In this document: piece after piece, positions 26,613 through 35,629 of the stretch
Position numbering within the stretch: the stretch's first letter is position 1
How the letters are laid out: each line of letters opens with the position of its first letter
Assembly (NCBI GenBank): GCA_020200135.1
Contig: JAIVJI010000030.1
Location: forward strand, 1-64,000
Direction of reading: 5' to 3'
Length of the DNA stretch: 64,000 bases
Origin: Acidobacteriota bacterium
GTDB taxonomy: Bacteria > Acidobacteriota > Blastocatellia > Pyrinomonadales > Pyrinomonadaceae
Position numbers and translations under genes: made by a program
Notes under the pieces: generated by a model
Told to the model about the DNA's origin: nothing
Databases searched by the model: none
The model's input: only the letters and a program-made list of their open reading frames with translations

Positions 26613-27842
26613 ATGTCGAACGTGAGAGGGAAAATCTTCTGCCAGCGCTGCAAGTCGCCGAACGACATGGGCGAGGACTTATGCCGGCAGTGCGGGACGC
26701 GTCTGATGCTCATGGTCGAGCCTTCGGCCGCGCGCTTCGAGGGGCGCGGGACGGGCGGCGGGATGGAGGAGCACCTGCTGGAGCGCGTCACCGCCATCGA
26801 GAACAACTTCTCGCGCGTCATCGACAAGCTGGAGAAGATGGCCGAGCTGATGCTCAAGCAGTCGCGCTCGACCTACTTCGACCACGAGCTTCTCGACACC
26901 CTCATCACCGTGCTCGGCGAGGCGGGCGTCGTCGACCCCAAGCGGCTGGCCGCGCTCTGGCGCGAGCGGCGGCACAGGGTGGCGGACGAAATCGAACCCG
27001 CGTCGCGCTACGAGGAGCTGCGCGACGGCGTGCTGGCGAGCTACGCGGGCGACGAGCCCGAGCCCTTCGGGCGTCTGGTGCGCGAGGGCTTCGAGGCGTT
27101 TGGGAAGGGGCGCGCTTCGGCGGGCTTGCGAGGTCTCGAACGCGCGGCGGCGCTCGCGCGCGACAACGCGCCGCTCAACGCCTTCCTCGGCGAACAGCTT
27201 TTGACGAAGGGGCGCCCGGCGCCCGCGCGCGACTACTTTACGCGCGCGCTCGAAGCCGACCCGGAGGACTCGCGCCTGCGGCTCCTGCTCGGTCTCGCAT
27301 GCGCCGACGGGGGCGACGCCGAGAGGGCGCGCGAGCTTCTGCGCGAGGCCGCGGGAGCGCTCGGCCCCTCCTTCGCGGCGCACTGCGCGCTCGGCCGGCT
27401 CTCCGCCTCCGAGTCGGACTGGAAGGCCGCGCTCGCCGAGTTCAAGCTCGCGCACGCGGCGCGCCCGGGCCCCGAGGCGCAGTACCTGCTCGGGCTCGCC
27501 AACTTCCAGCTCGGGCGGGCGCGCACCGCCGCGCGCCACCTGACGAAGGCCGTCGGGCTGGACGAACGCTTCGCCGCCGCCTTCTACCTGCTCGGGCTCG
27601 TCCGCCTGCGCCTCGGCGAGCGCGCCGGAGCGTCAGAGGCTTTTGGTGTGGCCGCCGTGCTCGCACCCGAGGCGCGGAACTACCGGGAGGCGCGCGACAA
27701 TCCCACGGGCGCGGAGACTGCCGAACCGCCCTCTCTTTTCGGGCCGGCGGGGCGCGGTCGTGCGCGCCTGCTGACGGGCGGCGAGCCGCGTCTGGCCTCG
27801 GCGCTCCTCGAAGACGCGCTCGGGGGAGGCGTGGCGCGTTGA
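26613..27842 (+). CDS. Zinc-ribbon/coiled-coil/TPR protein
   Basis: 409 residues from the ATG at 26613 (MSNVRGKIFCQRCKSPNDMG); an in-frame GTG at 26577 is an alternative. The N-terminal zinc ribbon has CQRC and CRQC spaced 12 residues apart. It is followed by a coiled-coil-prone helix (~50-85, LLERVTAIENNFSRVIDKLE) and a series of tetratricopeptide-like helical repeats (~145-370, with repeated ALGR, LLGLA and YLLGL patterns). No signal peptide is evident. It is likely a cytoplasmic scaffold; the function is unknown. Its TGA stop overlaps the -35 box of the next promoter. Confidence 0.75.
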   Translation: MSNVRGKIFCQRCKSPNDMGEDLCRQCGTRLMLMVEPSAARFEGRGTGGGMEEHLLERVTAIENNFSRVIDKLEKMAELMLKQSRSTYFDHELLDTLITVLGEAGVVDPKRLAALWRERRHRVADEIEPASRYEELRDGVLASYAGDEPEPFGRLVREGFEAFGKGRASAGLRGLERAAALARDNAPLNAFLGEQLLTKGRPAPARDYFTRALEADPEDSRLRLLLGLACADGGDAERARELLREAAGALGPSFAAHCALGRLSASESDWKAALAEFKLAHAARPGPEAQYLLGLANFQLGRARTAARHLTKAVGLDERFAAAFYLLGLVRLRLGERAGASEAFGVAAVLAPEARNYREARDNPTGAETAEPPSLFGPAGRGRARLLTGGEPRLASALLEDALGGGVAR

Positions 27843-27866
27843 CACTTTCGGTTCGGCCGTTATAAT
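27839..27866 (+). promoter_or_regulatory. Consensus sigma-70 promoter of the yceD-rpmF-plsX-fab operon
   Basis: TTGACA (27839-27844), a 16-bp spacer, and TATAAT (27861-27866), both perfect. The -35 box overlaps the stop codon of the TPR gene. The predicted start near 27873 leaves a ~50-nt leader ending in TTTGGAG before the ATG at 27924. Confidence 0.88.
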
Positions 27867-27923
27867 TGCAACTTTTGCGCCGAGCGCGCCCGAGGCGCCG
27901 CACCTGACCGGGGGTTTGGAGTC

Positions 27924-28457
27924 ATGCGGATAGAGGTTGAAAATCTGACGGCGACGCCCACGCCCTTCGAGCACGCGTACCGCGCCGAGGAGATAGACCT
28001 CGAAGAGGAGGGCGCGAGCGTCGTCTCAGACGCGGCCGTCCGGGGCGGCGCGACGCGCAAGGGCGAGCAGGTGCGTCTGCGCGGCGAGATAACGACCGAG
28101 GTCGAGCTGCTCTGCGACCGCTGCGCCGCGCCCGAGCGCCGGGCCCTCGCGGTCGAGTTCGACACTTCCTTCATCCCGCTGGAGGTCGAGGCCGTGAAGG
28201 CCGAGAACGTCGAGCTTCAGGCGGAAGATTTGCTGCTCTCGGCCTACGAGGGCGACGCGGTAGATTTGGACGAGCTGGTGCGCGAGCAGATTCTGCTGGC
28301 GCTCCCCTCGCGCCACCTGTGCCGCGAGGATTGCAGGGGGCTTTGCCAGAAGTGCGGGGCCGACCTGAACGCGGGTGACTGCTCCTGCGGGCGGGGCGAG
28401 GTGGACCCGCGCTGGGCCGCGCTCGCGGATTTGAAGAAGGGAAGCAATGGTGAATAG
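27924..28457 (+). CDS. DUF177 / YceD-family protein
   Basis: 177 residues. YceD (DUF177) proteins are widely encoded just upstream of rpmF and are implicated in 23S rRNA maturation or large-subunit assembly. Family features here are the LCDRCAAPE motif (~residue 57) and the C-terminal LCREDCRGLCQKCGADLNAG with a further CSCG, a typical Cys-rich zinc-binding-like tail. First gene after the consensus promoter. The last codons and stop (AAT GGT GAA TAG) are themselves the first unit of family B repeat copy 3. Confidence 0.9.
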   Translation: MRIEVENLTATPTPFEHAYRAEEIDLEEEGASVVSDAAVRGGATRKGEQVRLRGEITTEVELLCDRCAAPERRALAVEFDTSFIPLEVEAVKAENVELQAEDLLLSAYEGDAVDLDELVREQILLALPSRHLCREDCRGLCQKCGADLNAGDCSCGRGEVDPRWAALADLKKGSNGE

Positions 28458-28530
28458 GTAACGGCGCCCGGACGCCGCTCTGGCACGAAGAGGCTCGAAT
28501 CACCATTTACTGTTAACGTTCACCATTCAA
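28448..28530 (+). repeat. Heptad inverted-arm element, family B copy 3
   Basis: Short left arm TGGTGAATAGGTAA (from 28448) overlapping the upstream stop codon, a GC-rich loop, and a right arm of CACCATTTACTGTTAACGTT followed by CACCATTC, ending at 28529. A Shine-Dalgarno (AGAGGAG) and the rpmF ATG (28544) follow 13 bp later. The orientation relative to the downstream gene is the same as in the other copies. Confidence 0.8.
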
Positions 28531-28543
28531 GAGGAGTTATCAA

Positions 28544-28729
28544 ATGCCTAATCCGAAACGCCGCCACTCGAAGTCGCGCACGCGCCAGCGCCGCGCACAC
28601 GACGCGCTGCGCGCGCCGCAGACCGTGCTCTGCGAGAACTGCCAGGAGCCGCGCGTGCCGCACCGCGTCTGCGCCAAGTGTGGATTCTACAACGGCCGCC
28701 AGGTGGTGAAGGTCGAGCAGGAGGTCTGA
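28544..28729 (+). CDS. rpmF: 50S ribosomal protein L32
   Basis: 61 residues, typical length. It begins MPNPKRRHSKSRTRQRRAHD as in all L32 proteins. It contains the zinc-ribbon Cys pairs CENC and CAKC, so this is the zinc-binding (C+) form. The AGGAG Shine-Dalgarno lies 7-8 bp upstream. It sits between yceD and plsX, the usual bacterial order. Confidence 0.97.
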   Translation: MPNPKRRHSKSRTRQRRAHDALRAPQTVLCENCQEPRVPHRVCAKCGFYNGRQVVKVEQEV

Positions 28730-28770
28730 GCCCGCGGGCCCCGCGCCCGCGGGCGGAAGACTTTCTTCCG

Positions 28771-29835
28771 ATGAGACAACCCAAGCTGACCGGCAGAGTC
28801 GTGGTCGATGCGATGGGCAGCGACCGCGCGCCGCACCCCGAGATCGACGGCGCGCTCGCCGCCGCGCGAGACCTCGGGGTCGGCGTCGTGCTCGTCGGCC
28901 AGCGCGAGGTCGTCGAGAGGGAGCTGCGCCGCTGCGGCTGGCGCAGGGACGGCGACAAGGGCGTCTACTTCGTCGAGGCCCCCGAGTTCATCGGGATGGA
29001 CGAGGCGGTCGCCACCGCCGTCCGCCGGAAGCGCAAAAGCTCGATGCGCGTGGGCGCGCGCATCGTCGCCGACGGGCAGGCCGACGGCTTCGTCTCGGCG
29101 GGCAACACCGGCGCGGCGATGGCGACGGCCAAGATGGTCATCGGGATGCTGCCCGGCGTCGACCGCCCCGCGCTGGCCGCGCTCCTGCCGACCAAGTCGG
29201 GTCGTCCGACGATGCTTTTGGACGTGGGCGCCAACTCCGAGTGCAAGGCGCACCACATGGCGCAGTTTGCTATCATGGGCGACGCTTACTCGCGCTCGGT
29301 TCTGGGGACGGAGCGGCCGGCGGTCGGCCTGATGAGCATCGGCGAGGAGGAGGCCAAGGGCAACGACCTGACGAAGGAAGCATTCCCGCTGATGCGCGAC
29401 TTGCAGAGTCTGAACTTCGTCGGCAACGTCGAGGGGCGCGACGTCTTCTCGGGCGAGGTGGACGTGATCGTCACCGACGGGTTCACGGGCAACGTCATCC
29501 TCAAGCTCTCCGAGGGCTTGCAGGACGCGGTCATCTCGCTCATCAAACGCGAGCTGTCGGCCTCGGTCATCACGAAGACCGGCGCGGTGCTGGCCCGCCC
29601 CGCCTTCCAGAATTTGAAGAAGCGGCTCGACTACGCCGAGTACGGCGGCGCGCCGCTCCTCGGCGTGCGGCGGATAGTCGTCGTCGGCCACGGCAGCTCG
29701 AACGCGCGCGCCATCCGCAACGCCATCCGCAACGTGAAGGAGTTTTCCGAGCACGGCGCGCAGGAGCGCATCGAGCGCGGCATCGCCGAGACGAACGCCC
29801 GCGAGTCGCGTGCGGTCGGCGCGGCCGCCGAGTGA
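28771..29835 (+). CDS. plsX: Phosphate acyltransferase PlsX
   Basis: 354 residues. Converts acyl-ACP to acyl-phosphate for phospholipid synthesis. The start ATG at 28771 gives MRQPKLTGRVVVDAMGSDRA, with the family DAMGSD motif. Others are SAGNTGAAMA, LLDVGANSECK and VIVTDGFTGNVILKLSEG. It lies 41 bp after rpmF in the conserved rpmF-plsX-fabH order. Length and motifs are normal. Confidence 0.96.
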   Translation: MRQPKLTGRVVVDAMGSDRAPHPEIDGALAAARDLGVGVVLVGQREVVERELRRCGWRRDGDKGVYFVEAPEFIGMDEAVATAVRRKRKSSMRVGARIVADGQADGFVSAGNTGAAMATAKMVIGMLPGVDRPALAALLPTKSGRPTMLLDVGANSECKAHHMAQFAIMGDAYSRSVLGTERPAVGLMSIGEEEAKGNDLTKEAFPLMRDLQSLNFVGNVEGRDVFSGEVDVIVTDGFTGNVILKLSEGLQDAVISLIKRELSASVITKTGAVLARPAFQNLKKRLDYAEYGGAPLLGVRRIVVVGHGSSNARAIRNAIRNVKEFSEHGAQERIERGIAETNARESRAVGAAAE

Positions 29836-29919
29836 GGGCGCCCCGCGCGGGGTGCCGGGCTTAGCGCCCCCGCGCCTTTGTGATATGTTCTCAAGAAACC
29901 GGAGAAAGCAGGCAGGCTG

Positions 29920-30906
29920 ATGGCAGACGTGAGAGCGGCAATACTCGGCACGGGGCGCGCCTACCCTGAGGGCATCCTGACCAACGCCGACCTCGAAAGG
30001 ATGGTCGAGACCTCGGACGAGTGGATCACCTCGCGGACGGGCATCAAGGAGCGCCACCGCGCCTCGGAGAGCGAGTACACCTCGATGTTCGCCGTCGAGG
30101 CGTCGCGCCAGGCCATCGAGCGCGCGCGCATCGACCCCATCGACCTCGGGCTCGTCATCTGCGCCACGGTCTCGCCCGACCAGATTCTGCCCTCGACCGG
30201 CTGCCTCATCCAGGCCGAGCTGGGCGCGAACCGCGCCGCCGCCTTCGACCTCGCCGCCGCCTGCTCGGGCTTCCTCTACGGGCTGACGCTCGCCGACATG
30301 ATGATTCGCACGGGGCAGACGCGCTACGCGCTCGTCATCGGCGCCGAGGTCCTGTCGCGCTACGTCGATTTCACAGACCGCTCGACCTGCATCCTTTTCG
30401 GCGACGGCGCGGGCGCGGCCGTGCTCGGCCCCGCCGAGGGCGACCGCGGCATCCTCTCGACCAAAATCTATTCCGACGGGCGCTACGCCGAGCAGCTCTA
30501 CTCGCCGGGCGGCGGCACGCGCGTCAAGCCCACGGCCGAGACGCTCGCGCAGGGGATGCACTACTTCAAGATGAAGGGGAACGAGCTGTTCAAGATGGCC
30601 GTCCGCTCGATGGCCGACGTCTCGACGGAGGTTCTGAACGAGGCCGGGTACAAGCCCGAGGACGTTAAGCTCTTCATCCCGCACCAGGCGAACCAGCGCA
30701 TCACGGACGCGGTGGCGTCGCGGCTGAACGTGGACAGCTCCATCGTCTACTCGAACATCGCCTACCACGGCAACACCTCCTCGGCCTCCGTCCCCATCGC
30801 GCTCGACGAGTGCATCGAGAAGGGCAAGGTCTCGGAGGGCGACCTCGTGCTGCTCGCCTCCTTCGGCGGCGGCGTGACGTGGGGCGGCGCGCTGATTAAG
30901 TGGTAG
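29920..30906 (+). CDS. fabH: 3-oxoacyl-ACP synthase III
   Basis: 328 residues. Condenses acetyl-CoA (or branched acyl-CoA) with malonyl-ACP to start fatty acid synthesis. The catalytic triad is visible: C115 in LAAACSGFLY, His in IPHQANQRI, Asn in YHGNTSSASVP. The start ATG is at 29920 with CCGGAGAAAG upstream. The final codon and stop lead directly into family A repeat copy 3. Confidence 0.96.
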   Translation: MADVRAAILGTGRAYPEGILTNADLERMVETSDEWITSRTGIKERHRASESEYTSMFAVEASRQAIERARIDPIDLGLVICATVSPDQILPSTGCLIQAELGANRAAAFDLAAACSGFLYGLTLADMMIRTGQTRYALVIGAEVLSRYVDFTDRSTCILFGDGAGAAVLGPAEGDRGILSTKIYSDGRYAEQLYSPGGGTRVKPTAETLAQGMHYFKMKGNELFKMAVRSMADVSTEVLNEAGYKPEDVKLFIPHQANQRITDAVASRLNVDSSIVYSNIAYHGNTSSASVPIALDECIEKGKVSEGDLVLLASFGGGVTWGGALIKW

Positions 30907-31025
30907 TCAGTAGCCAGTAGTCAGTAGACAGTAGGCTCCGCTTGACGGGGGCTGACTCTGACACACGAACGATTCGTTGACGGATTGTATTTCTACTGTC
31001 TACTGACTACTGTCTACTGACTACT
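30904..31025 (+). repeat. Heptad inverted-arm element, family A copy 3
   Basis: 122 bp filling the whole fabH-fabD gap. The left arm (30904-30934) has AGTAGTC/AGTAGAC units. It is followed by the shared core AGTAGGCTCCGCTTGA, a loop, and a right arm of CTACTGT/CTACTGA units (30993-31025). The fabD ATG begins at the very next base (31026), so no Shine-Dalgarno can be present apart from the repeat itself. Confidence 0.92.
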
Positions 31026-31994
31026 ATGTCTTTGGCCTTCATCTTTCCGGGACAGGGCTCGCAGGCGCCGGGCATGGGGCGCGAGCTTGTGGAACAGTAC
31101 GCGGCGGCGCGCGCGGTCTTCGAGGAGGCCGACGAGGCGCTCGGCTTTCGGCTCTCGCGCCTGTGCTTCGAGGGGCCGGCGGAAGAGTTGCAGTTGACGG
31201 AGAACACGCAGCCGGCGATTCTGGCGACCTCAATCGCGGCGCTGCGCACGGCCGAGGCCGAAGGGCTGCCGCGCCCAGACTTCGTGGCCGGTCACAGCCT
31301 CGGCGAGTACTCGGCTCTCGTCGCGGCCGGCGCGCTGAGTTTGAGGGACGCCGTGACGGTCGTCCGCAAGCGCGGCCGCTACATGCAGGAGGCCGTCCCG
31401 GTCGGCGCGGGCGCGATGGCCGCCGTGCTCGGCGCAGACCTTGAGACGGTCGAGGCTGCCTGCCGCGAGGCGGCGCGCGAGGGCGAGATTTGCAGCCCGG
31501 CGAACGTCAACTCGCCCGGCCAGATAGTCATCGCCGGCAGCGCCGCCGCGGTCGAGCGCGCCGTCCCCATCTTGAAGGAGCGCGGCGCCAAGCGCGCGAT
31601 TCCGTTGAAAGTGAGCGCGCCCTTCCACTGCGCGCTGATGCTTCCGGCGCAGGAGCGGCTGGCCGCCGAATTGGATTCAATCGAGTTCAAGGACTTGGGC
31701 GTGCCGCTGGTGACGAACGTGGACGCGGCCGTCATCAGCACGGGCTCGGAGGCGCGCGCGTCGCTGGTGCGTCAGGTCTCTTCGCCCGTCCGCTGGCGCG
31801 AGTCGGTCGAGCTGCTGGCGCGCGGGGGCGTGGACACTTTCGTCGAGGTCGGGCCGGGCAAAGTCCTGACCGGCCTCGTCCGCCAGACCGCGCCGCGGGC
31901 GCGAGGGCTCAACGTCGAGGACGCGGCGAGCCTCGAAGCGACGCGCGCGGCGCTCGCGGAGGGCGGGCAGGGTCAGGGCGCGGCCGGCGCGTAA
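31026..31994 (+). CDS. fabD: Malonyl-CoA:ACP transacylase
   Basis: 322 residues. Loads malonyl groups onto ACP. The active-site Ser is S91 in [12 protein letters not shown]. The N-terminal [14 protein letters not shown] and the catalytic His region APFHCAL are present. The C-terminus ([16 protein letters not shown]) is typical. The start ATG abuts the repeat right arm. It is followed 41 bp later by acpP, without the fabG that commonly lies between them. Confidence 0.96.
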   Translation: MSLAFIFPGQGSQAPGMGRELVEQYAAARAVFEEADEALGFRLSRLCFEGPAEELQLTENTQPAILATSIAALRTAEAEGLPRPDFVAGHSLGEYSALVAAGALSLRDAVTVVRKRGRYMQEAVPVGAGAMAAVLGADLETVEAACREAAREGEICSPANVNSPGQIVIAGSAAAVERAVPILKERGAKRAIPLKVSAPFHCALMLPAQERLAAELDSIEFKDLGVPLVTNVDAAVISTGSEARASLVRQVSSPVRWRESVELLARGGVDTFVEVGPGKVLTGLVRQTAPRARGLNVEDAASLEATRAALAEGGQGQGAAGA

Positions 31995-32035
31995 AATTTC
32001 GGGTTTTCAATTTCAGACGCGGAGGAGCAGGAATA

Positions 32036-32287
<252 letters not shown>

Positions 32288-32460
32288 CCCGACTCGCCTT
32301 GCGGGCCTCGGGCCGGGGTCACCCCACGGGGCCCCGACACGGCCAACGGGGGCGCGCGCCTCGCGCGCCCGTCACGCCCACGCGCGCGCGTGCGGCGTTC
32401 GGCCGCGGGCGCCACAACGGCTTCGCCGTGCGGCACTTTCTCCTCCAAGGAGCAGAAGCT

Positions 32461-33729
32461 TTGAAACGTCGGGTTGTGATAACGGGCCTCGGCCTCGTCA
32501 CGCCGTGCGGGCACACCGTCGGCGAGACCTGGTCGGCGCTGATGGCGGGCAAGAGCGGCGTCGGCTACATCGAGAAGTTCGACACGGAGAAGTTCTCCGT
32601 CAAGATCGGCGCCGAGGTCAAGGGCTTCGACCCGCTCAAGTTCATCGAGAAGAAAGAGGCCCGCAAGATGGGCACTTTCATCCACTTCGCCGTCGCCGCG
32701 GCCGACGAGGCCGTCTTCGACGCGGGGCTGGTCGAGCGCGGGCAGAAGCTCTCCGAGCGGTACGGCGACGAGGCGGCCTACCGCATCGGCACCTACATCA
32801 GCAGCGGCATCGGCGACTTCTGGGCCATCGAGCGCGAGCACTCCAAGCTCCTCGAGGAGGGCCCGCACCGCGTCTCGCCCTTCTTCATCCCGTCGTCCAT
32901 CGTCAACCTCGCCGCCGGCCAGGTCTCGATCCGCTTCGGGGCAAAGGGGCCGAACTCGGCGACGGCCACGGCCTGCTCGGCCGGCGCGCACGCCATCGGC
33001 GACAGCCTCAAGATCATCCAGCGCGGCGACGCCGACGTGATGATCTGCGGCGGCGCCGAGAGCGCCATCACGCCGATGTCGGTGGCCGGCTTCGCCGCGA
33101 TGCGCGCGCTCTCGACGCGCAACGACGACCCCGAGCACGCCTCGCGCCCCTTCGAGCGCGACCGCGACGGCTTCATCATCGGCGAGGGCGCGGGGCTGAT
33201 GATTCTCGAAGAGTTGGAGTTCGCCAAGGCGCGCGGGGCGAAGATTTACGCCGAGCTGGTCGGCTACGGCATGACGGCCGACGCCTTCCACATCACGATG
33301 CCGGACGAGACCGCCTCGGGCGCGGTGCGCGTGATGACGATGGCCTTGAAGGACGCGGGGGTGAGCCCCGAGCGGGTCGGCTACGTCAACGCGCACGGGA
33401 CTTCGACGCCGTACAACGACAAGTTCGAGACGCTCGCCGTCAAGAAGACCTTCGGCGAACACGCCTACAAGCTCGCGGTGAGTTCGACGAAGTCGATGAC
33501 CGGCCACGCGCTCGGCGCCGCGGGCGGCATCGAGGCGGTCTTCTCCGTCCTCGCCATCCACGACGGGCGGCTGCCGCCGACCATCAACTACGTCAACCCG
33601 GACCCGGACTGCGACCTCGACTACGTCCCGAACGAGCCGCGCGAGGCCCGCATCGACTACGCGCTCTCGAACAGCTTCGGCTTCGGCGGCACCAACGCCG
33701 CGCTGCTCTTCAAGAGGTATGAGGAGTAG
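32461..33729 (+). CDS. fabF: 3-oxoacyl-ACP synthase II
   Basis: 422 residues from the TTG at 32461, chosen because AAGGAG lies 8 bp upstream and the product starts MKRRVVITGLGLVTPCGHTV like other FabF proteins. The condensing-enzyme triad is C172 in TACSAGAHAIG, His in NAHGTSTPYND, and His in TKSMTGHALGAAGG. The 173-bp acpP-fabF gap is GC-rich and contains no gene that I recognise. Confidence 0.95.
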   Translation: MKRRVVITGLGLVTPCGHTVGETWSALMAGKSGVGYIEKFDTEKFSVKIGAEVKGFDPLKFIEKKEARKMGTFIHFAVAAADEAVFDAGLVERGQKLSERYGDEAAYRIGTYISSGIGDFWAIEREHSKLLEEGPHRVSPFFIPSSIVNLAAGQVSIRFGAKGPNSATATACSAGAHAIGDSLKIIQRGDADVMICGGAESAITPMSVAGFAAMRALSTRNDDPEHASRPFERDRDGFIIGEGAGLMILEELEFAKARGAKIYAELVGYGMTADAFHITMPDETASGAVRVMTMALKDAGVSPERVGYVNAHGTSTPYNDKFETLAVKKTFGEHAYKLAVSSTKSMTGHALGAAGGIEAVFSVLAIHDGRLPPTINYVNPDPDCDLDYVPNEPREARIDYALSNSFGFGGTNAALLFKRYEE

Positions 33730-33741
33730 TCAGTAGCCGCT
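33724..33741 (+). repeat. Partial family A heptad repeat
   Basis: A short AGTAGTCAGTAGCC left-arm fragment begins at the fabF stop codon. Only a CTACT remnant of the right arm follows, ending about 14 bp before the etfB ATG (33754). It looks like a decayed or miniature copy in the same start-proximal position. Confidence 0.6.
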
Positions 33742-33753
33742 CTACTTAGCAAC

Positions 33754-34524
33754 ATGAAAATTTTCGTCTTAATGAAGCAGGTCCCGAACAAGGACGCCGT
33801 GCTGCGCGTCCGCGGGGACGGGAAGTGGGTGGAGGAGGGCGACCTCTCCTTCGAGGTGAACGAGTCGGACGGCTACGCGCTGGAAGAGTCGCTCCGGCTC
33901 AAGGAGAAGAAGGGCGGCGAGGTCGTCGTCGCGTGCCTCGGGCCACAGCGCGCGAAGTCGGTCATCAAGGACGCGCTCGCGCGCGGCGCCGACCGCGCGA
34001 TTCACGTCGTGGCCGACGACTTCGCTCAGGCCGGGCCGTTCGCCGTGGCGAAAGTCCTGGCCGAGGCGATTCGCGGCGAGCAGCCCGACCTGGTGCTCGC
34101 CGGCCTCCAGTCCGACGACCAGGGCTACGGGCAGACGGGCGTCATCGTCGCCGAGCTGCTGGGGCTGCCGCACGCGACCATCGTCATCGACGTCGACTAC
34201 TCGAGCGAGCAGCTCCGGGTCAAGCGCGAGCTGGAGAGCGGCTGGTACCAGTGGTACACGATGCAGACGCCGGCGCTGTTGACCATCCAGTCGGGCATCA
34301 GCCAGATTCGCTACGCGACGCTCAAGGGCATCATGGCCGCGAAGAAGAAGGAGATCCGCGAGGCGCAGCCCGCCATCGCCGCCGGCGAGGGCGAGTTCCA
34401 GACGGTCGAGCGCGTCTACCTCCCGCTCAAGCAGAAGCAGACGCAGTTCCTCGGCGACGGCGACGCGAAGAAGGGCGCCGCGCAGCTGGCCGAAAAGCTC
34501 CGCAACGAGGCGAGGGTCATCTAA
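33754..34524 (+). CDS. etfB: Electron transfer flavoprotein beta subunit
   Basis: 256 residues. It forms the AMP-binding half of the ETF heterodimer that takes electrons from acyl-CoA dehydrogenases. Family signatures are the N-terminal KIFVLMKQVPNKDAVLRV, the adenine-binding DALARGADRAIHV, and the beta-signature VKRELESGWYQWYTMQTPAL. Normal length. It is followed by etfA after 3 bp and lies downstream of fabF, perhaps as part of a long lipid-metabolism unit. Confidence 0.96.
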   Translation: MKIFVLMKQVPNKDAVLRVRGDGKWVEEGDLSFEVNESDGYALEESLRLKEKKGGEVVVACLGPQRAKSVIKDALARGADRAIHVVADDFAQAGPFAVAKVLAEAIRGEQPDLVLAGLQSDDQGYGQTGVIVAELLGLPHATIVIDVDYSSEQLRVKRELESGWYQWYTMQTPALLTIQSGISQIRYATLKGIMAAKKKEIREAQPAIAAGEGEFQTVERVYLPLKQKQTQFLGDGDAKKGAAQLAEKLRNEARVI

Positions 34525-34527
34525 ATT

Positions 34528-35508
34528 ATGAGTAACGGAATCCTCGTCTTCGTCGAGCACCGGCAGGGTGTCATCAACAAAGTCTCGTTCGAGGCCGTGG
34601 CGGCGGCACAGCAGTTGGGCGCCTCGCTCGGGCAGGAGGTGACGGCGGTCGTCCTCGGCGCCGACGCCGCGCTGGCGAACGAGGTGACGGGCTTCAAGCT
34701 GGCCGGCGTCGTCTCGGCCGAGAATCCGAAGCTCGCCGACTACACGCCCGACGCCTACGCCGACGCCTTCGAGAAGGTCGTGCGCGCGCGCGAGCCCCAG
34801 TACGTCATCTTCCCGCACACGTACCTCGTGCGCGACTTCGCGCCGAAACTGGCGGCGCGGTTCGGCAAGGGGCTGGTGAGCGACTGCGTCCGCATGAAGG
34901 CCGAGGGCGGCGCGGTCACGTTCACGCGCAGACTCTTTCAGGGCAAGATGGACGCCGACGTGGTCGCGAGCGGCGGGGGCGCGGTCTTCGCCACCTTCCA
35001 GTCGGGGGCGTACCGCGGCGACCAGGCCGAGCGCGGCGGCGCGGCGGCGGCGGTCGAGTCAGTGGCCGTGGAGGTCGGCGAGGTGCGGATGCAGCCCGAG
35101 GCTCCGTTCCAGGAGGTGAAGGCGGCAGTTGACCTGACAAAGACCGACGTCATCATCGCCATCGGCCGGGGCATCAAGAGCCAGGAGAACATCGCGCTCG
35201 CGCAGAAACTCGCGGAACTGCTCGGCGGCGACATCGCGGCCTCGCGCCCCATCTGCGACGCCGGCTGGCTCCCCATCGACCGGCAGATAGGGTCGTCGGG
35301 TCAGACGGTCGCGCCGAAGCTCTACATCGCGCTCGGCATCTCGGGCGCCATCCAGCACCTCGTCGGGATGAAGAACGCGGGCACCATCGTCGCCGTCAAC
35401 AAGGACGCCGAGGCGCCCATCTTCGACATCGCCGACTACGGCATCGTCGGCGACCTCTTCGAGGTAGTCCCGGCGCTGACCGAGGAGATACAGAAGCTCA
35501 AGGGCTGA
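34528..35508 (+). CDS. etfA: Electron transfer flavoprotein alpha subunit
   Basis: 326 residues, FAD-binding half of ETF. The C-terminal FAD site is clear: [20 protein letters not shown] and [19 protein letters not shown]. The N-terminus ([20 protein letters not shown]) is typical. The start ATG lies 3 bp after the etfB stop, so the two are translationally linked. A strong inverted repeat (35545-35612) follows the stop. Confidence 0.96.
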   Translation: MSNGILVFVEHRQGVINKVSFEAVAAAQQLGASLGQEVTAVVLGADAALANEVTGFKLAGVVSAENPKLADYTPDAYADAFEKVVRAREPQYVIFPHTYLVRDFAPKLAARFGKGLVSDCVRMKAEGGAVTFTRRLFQGKMDADVVASGGGAVFATFQSGAYRGDQAERGGAAAAVESVAVEVGEVRMQPEAPFQEVKAAVDLTKTDVIIAIGRGIKSQENIALAQKLAELLGGDIAASRPICDAGWLPIDRQIGSSGQTVAPKLYIALGISGAIQHLVGMKNAGTIVAVNKDAEAPIFDIADYGIVGDLFEVVPALTEEIQKLKG

Positions 35509-35544
35509 GTCCCCCGGCCGCGCGGCGGGCGAGAATCAGAGTCC

Positions 35545-35612
35545 GTCACAGAAGGTGCGGAGGGGGCGCGAGGAATTTCAACTCTCCGCGCCCCCTCCGA
35601 ACCTTCTGTGAC
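35545..35612. terminator. Long bidirectional terminator hairpin between etfA and the SCO1-like gene
   Basis: Near-perfect ~26-bp stem: GTCACAGAAGG and CGGAGGGGGCGCG on the left pair with CGCGCCCCCTCCG and CCTTCTGTGAC on the right, with one mismatch and a 16-nt loop. It lies between convergent genes and so probably terminates both. Confidence 0.85.
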
Positions 35613-35629
35613 TCCAAAGTGAAAAACTT

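Noticed and set aside
32288-32460. A small gene or fabG remnant between acpP and fabF
   Set aside because: GC-rich sequence without a start, ribosome binding site or any short-chain dehydrogenase motif.
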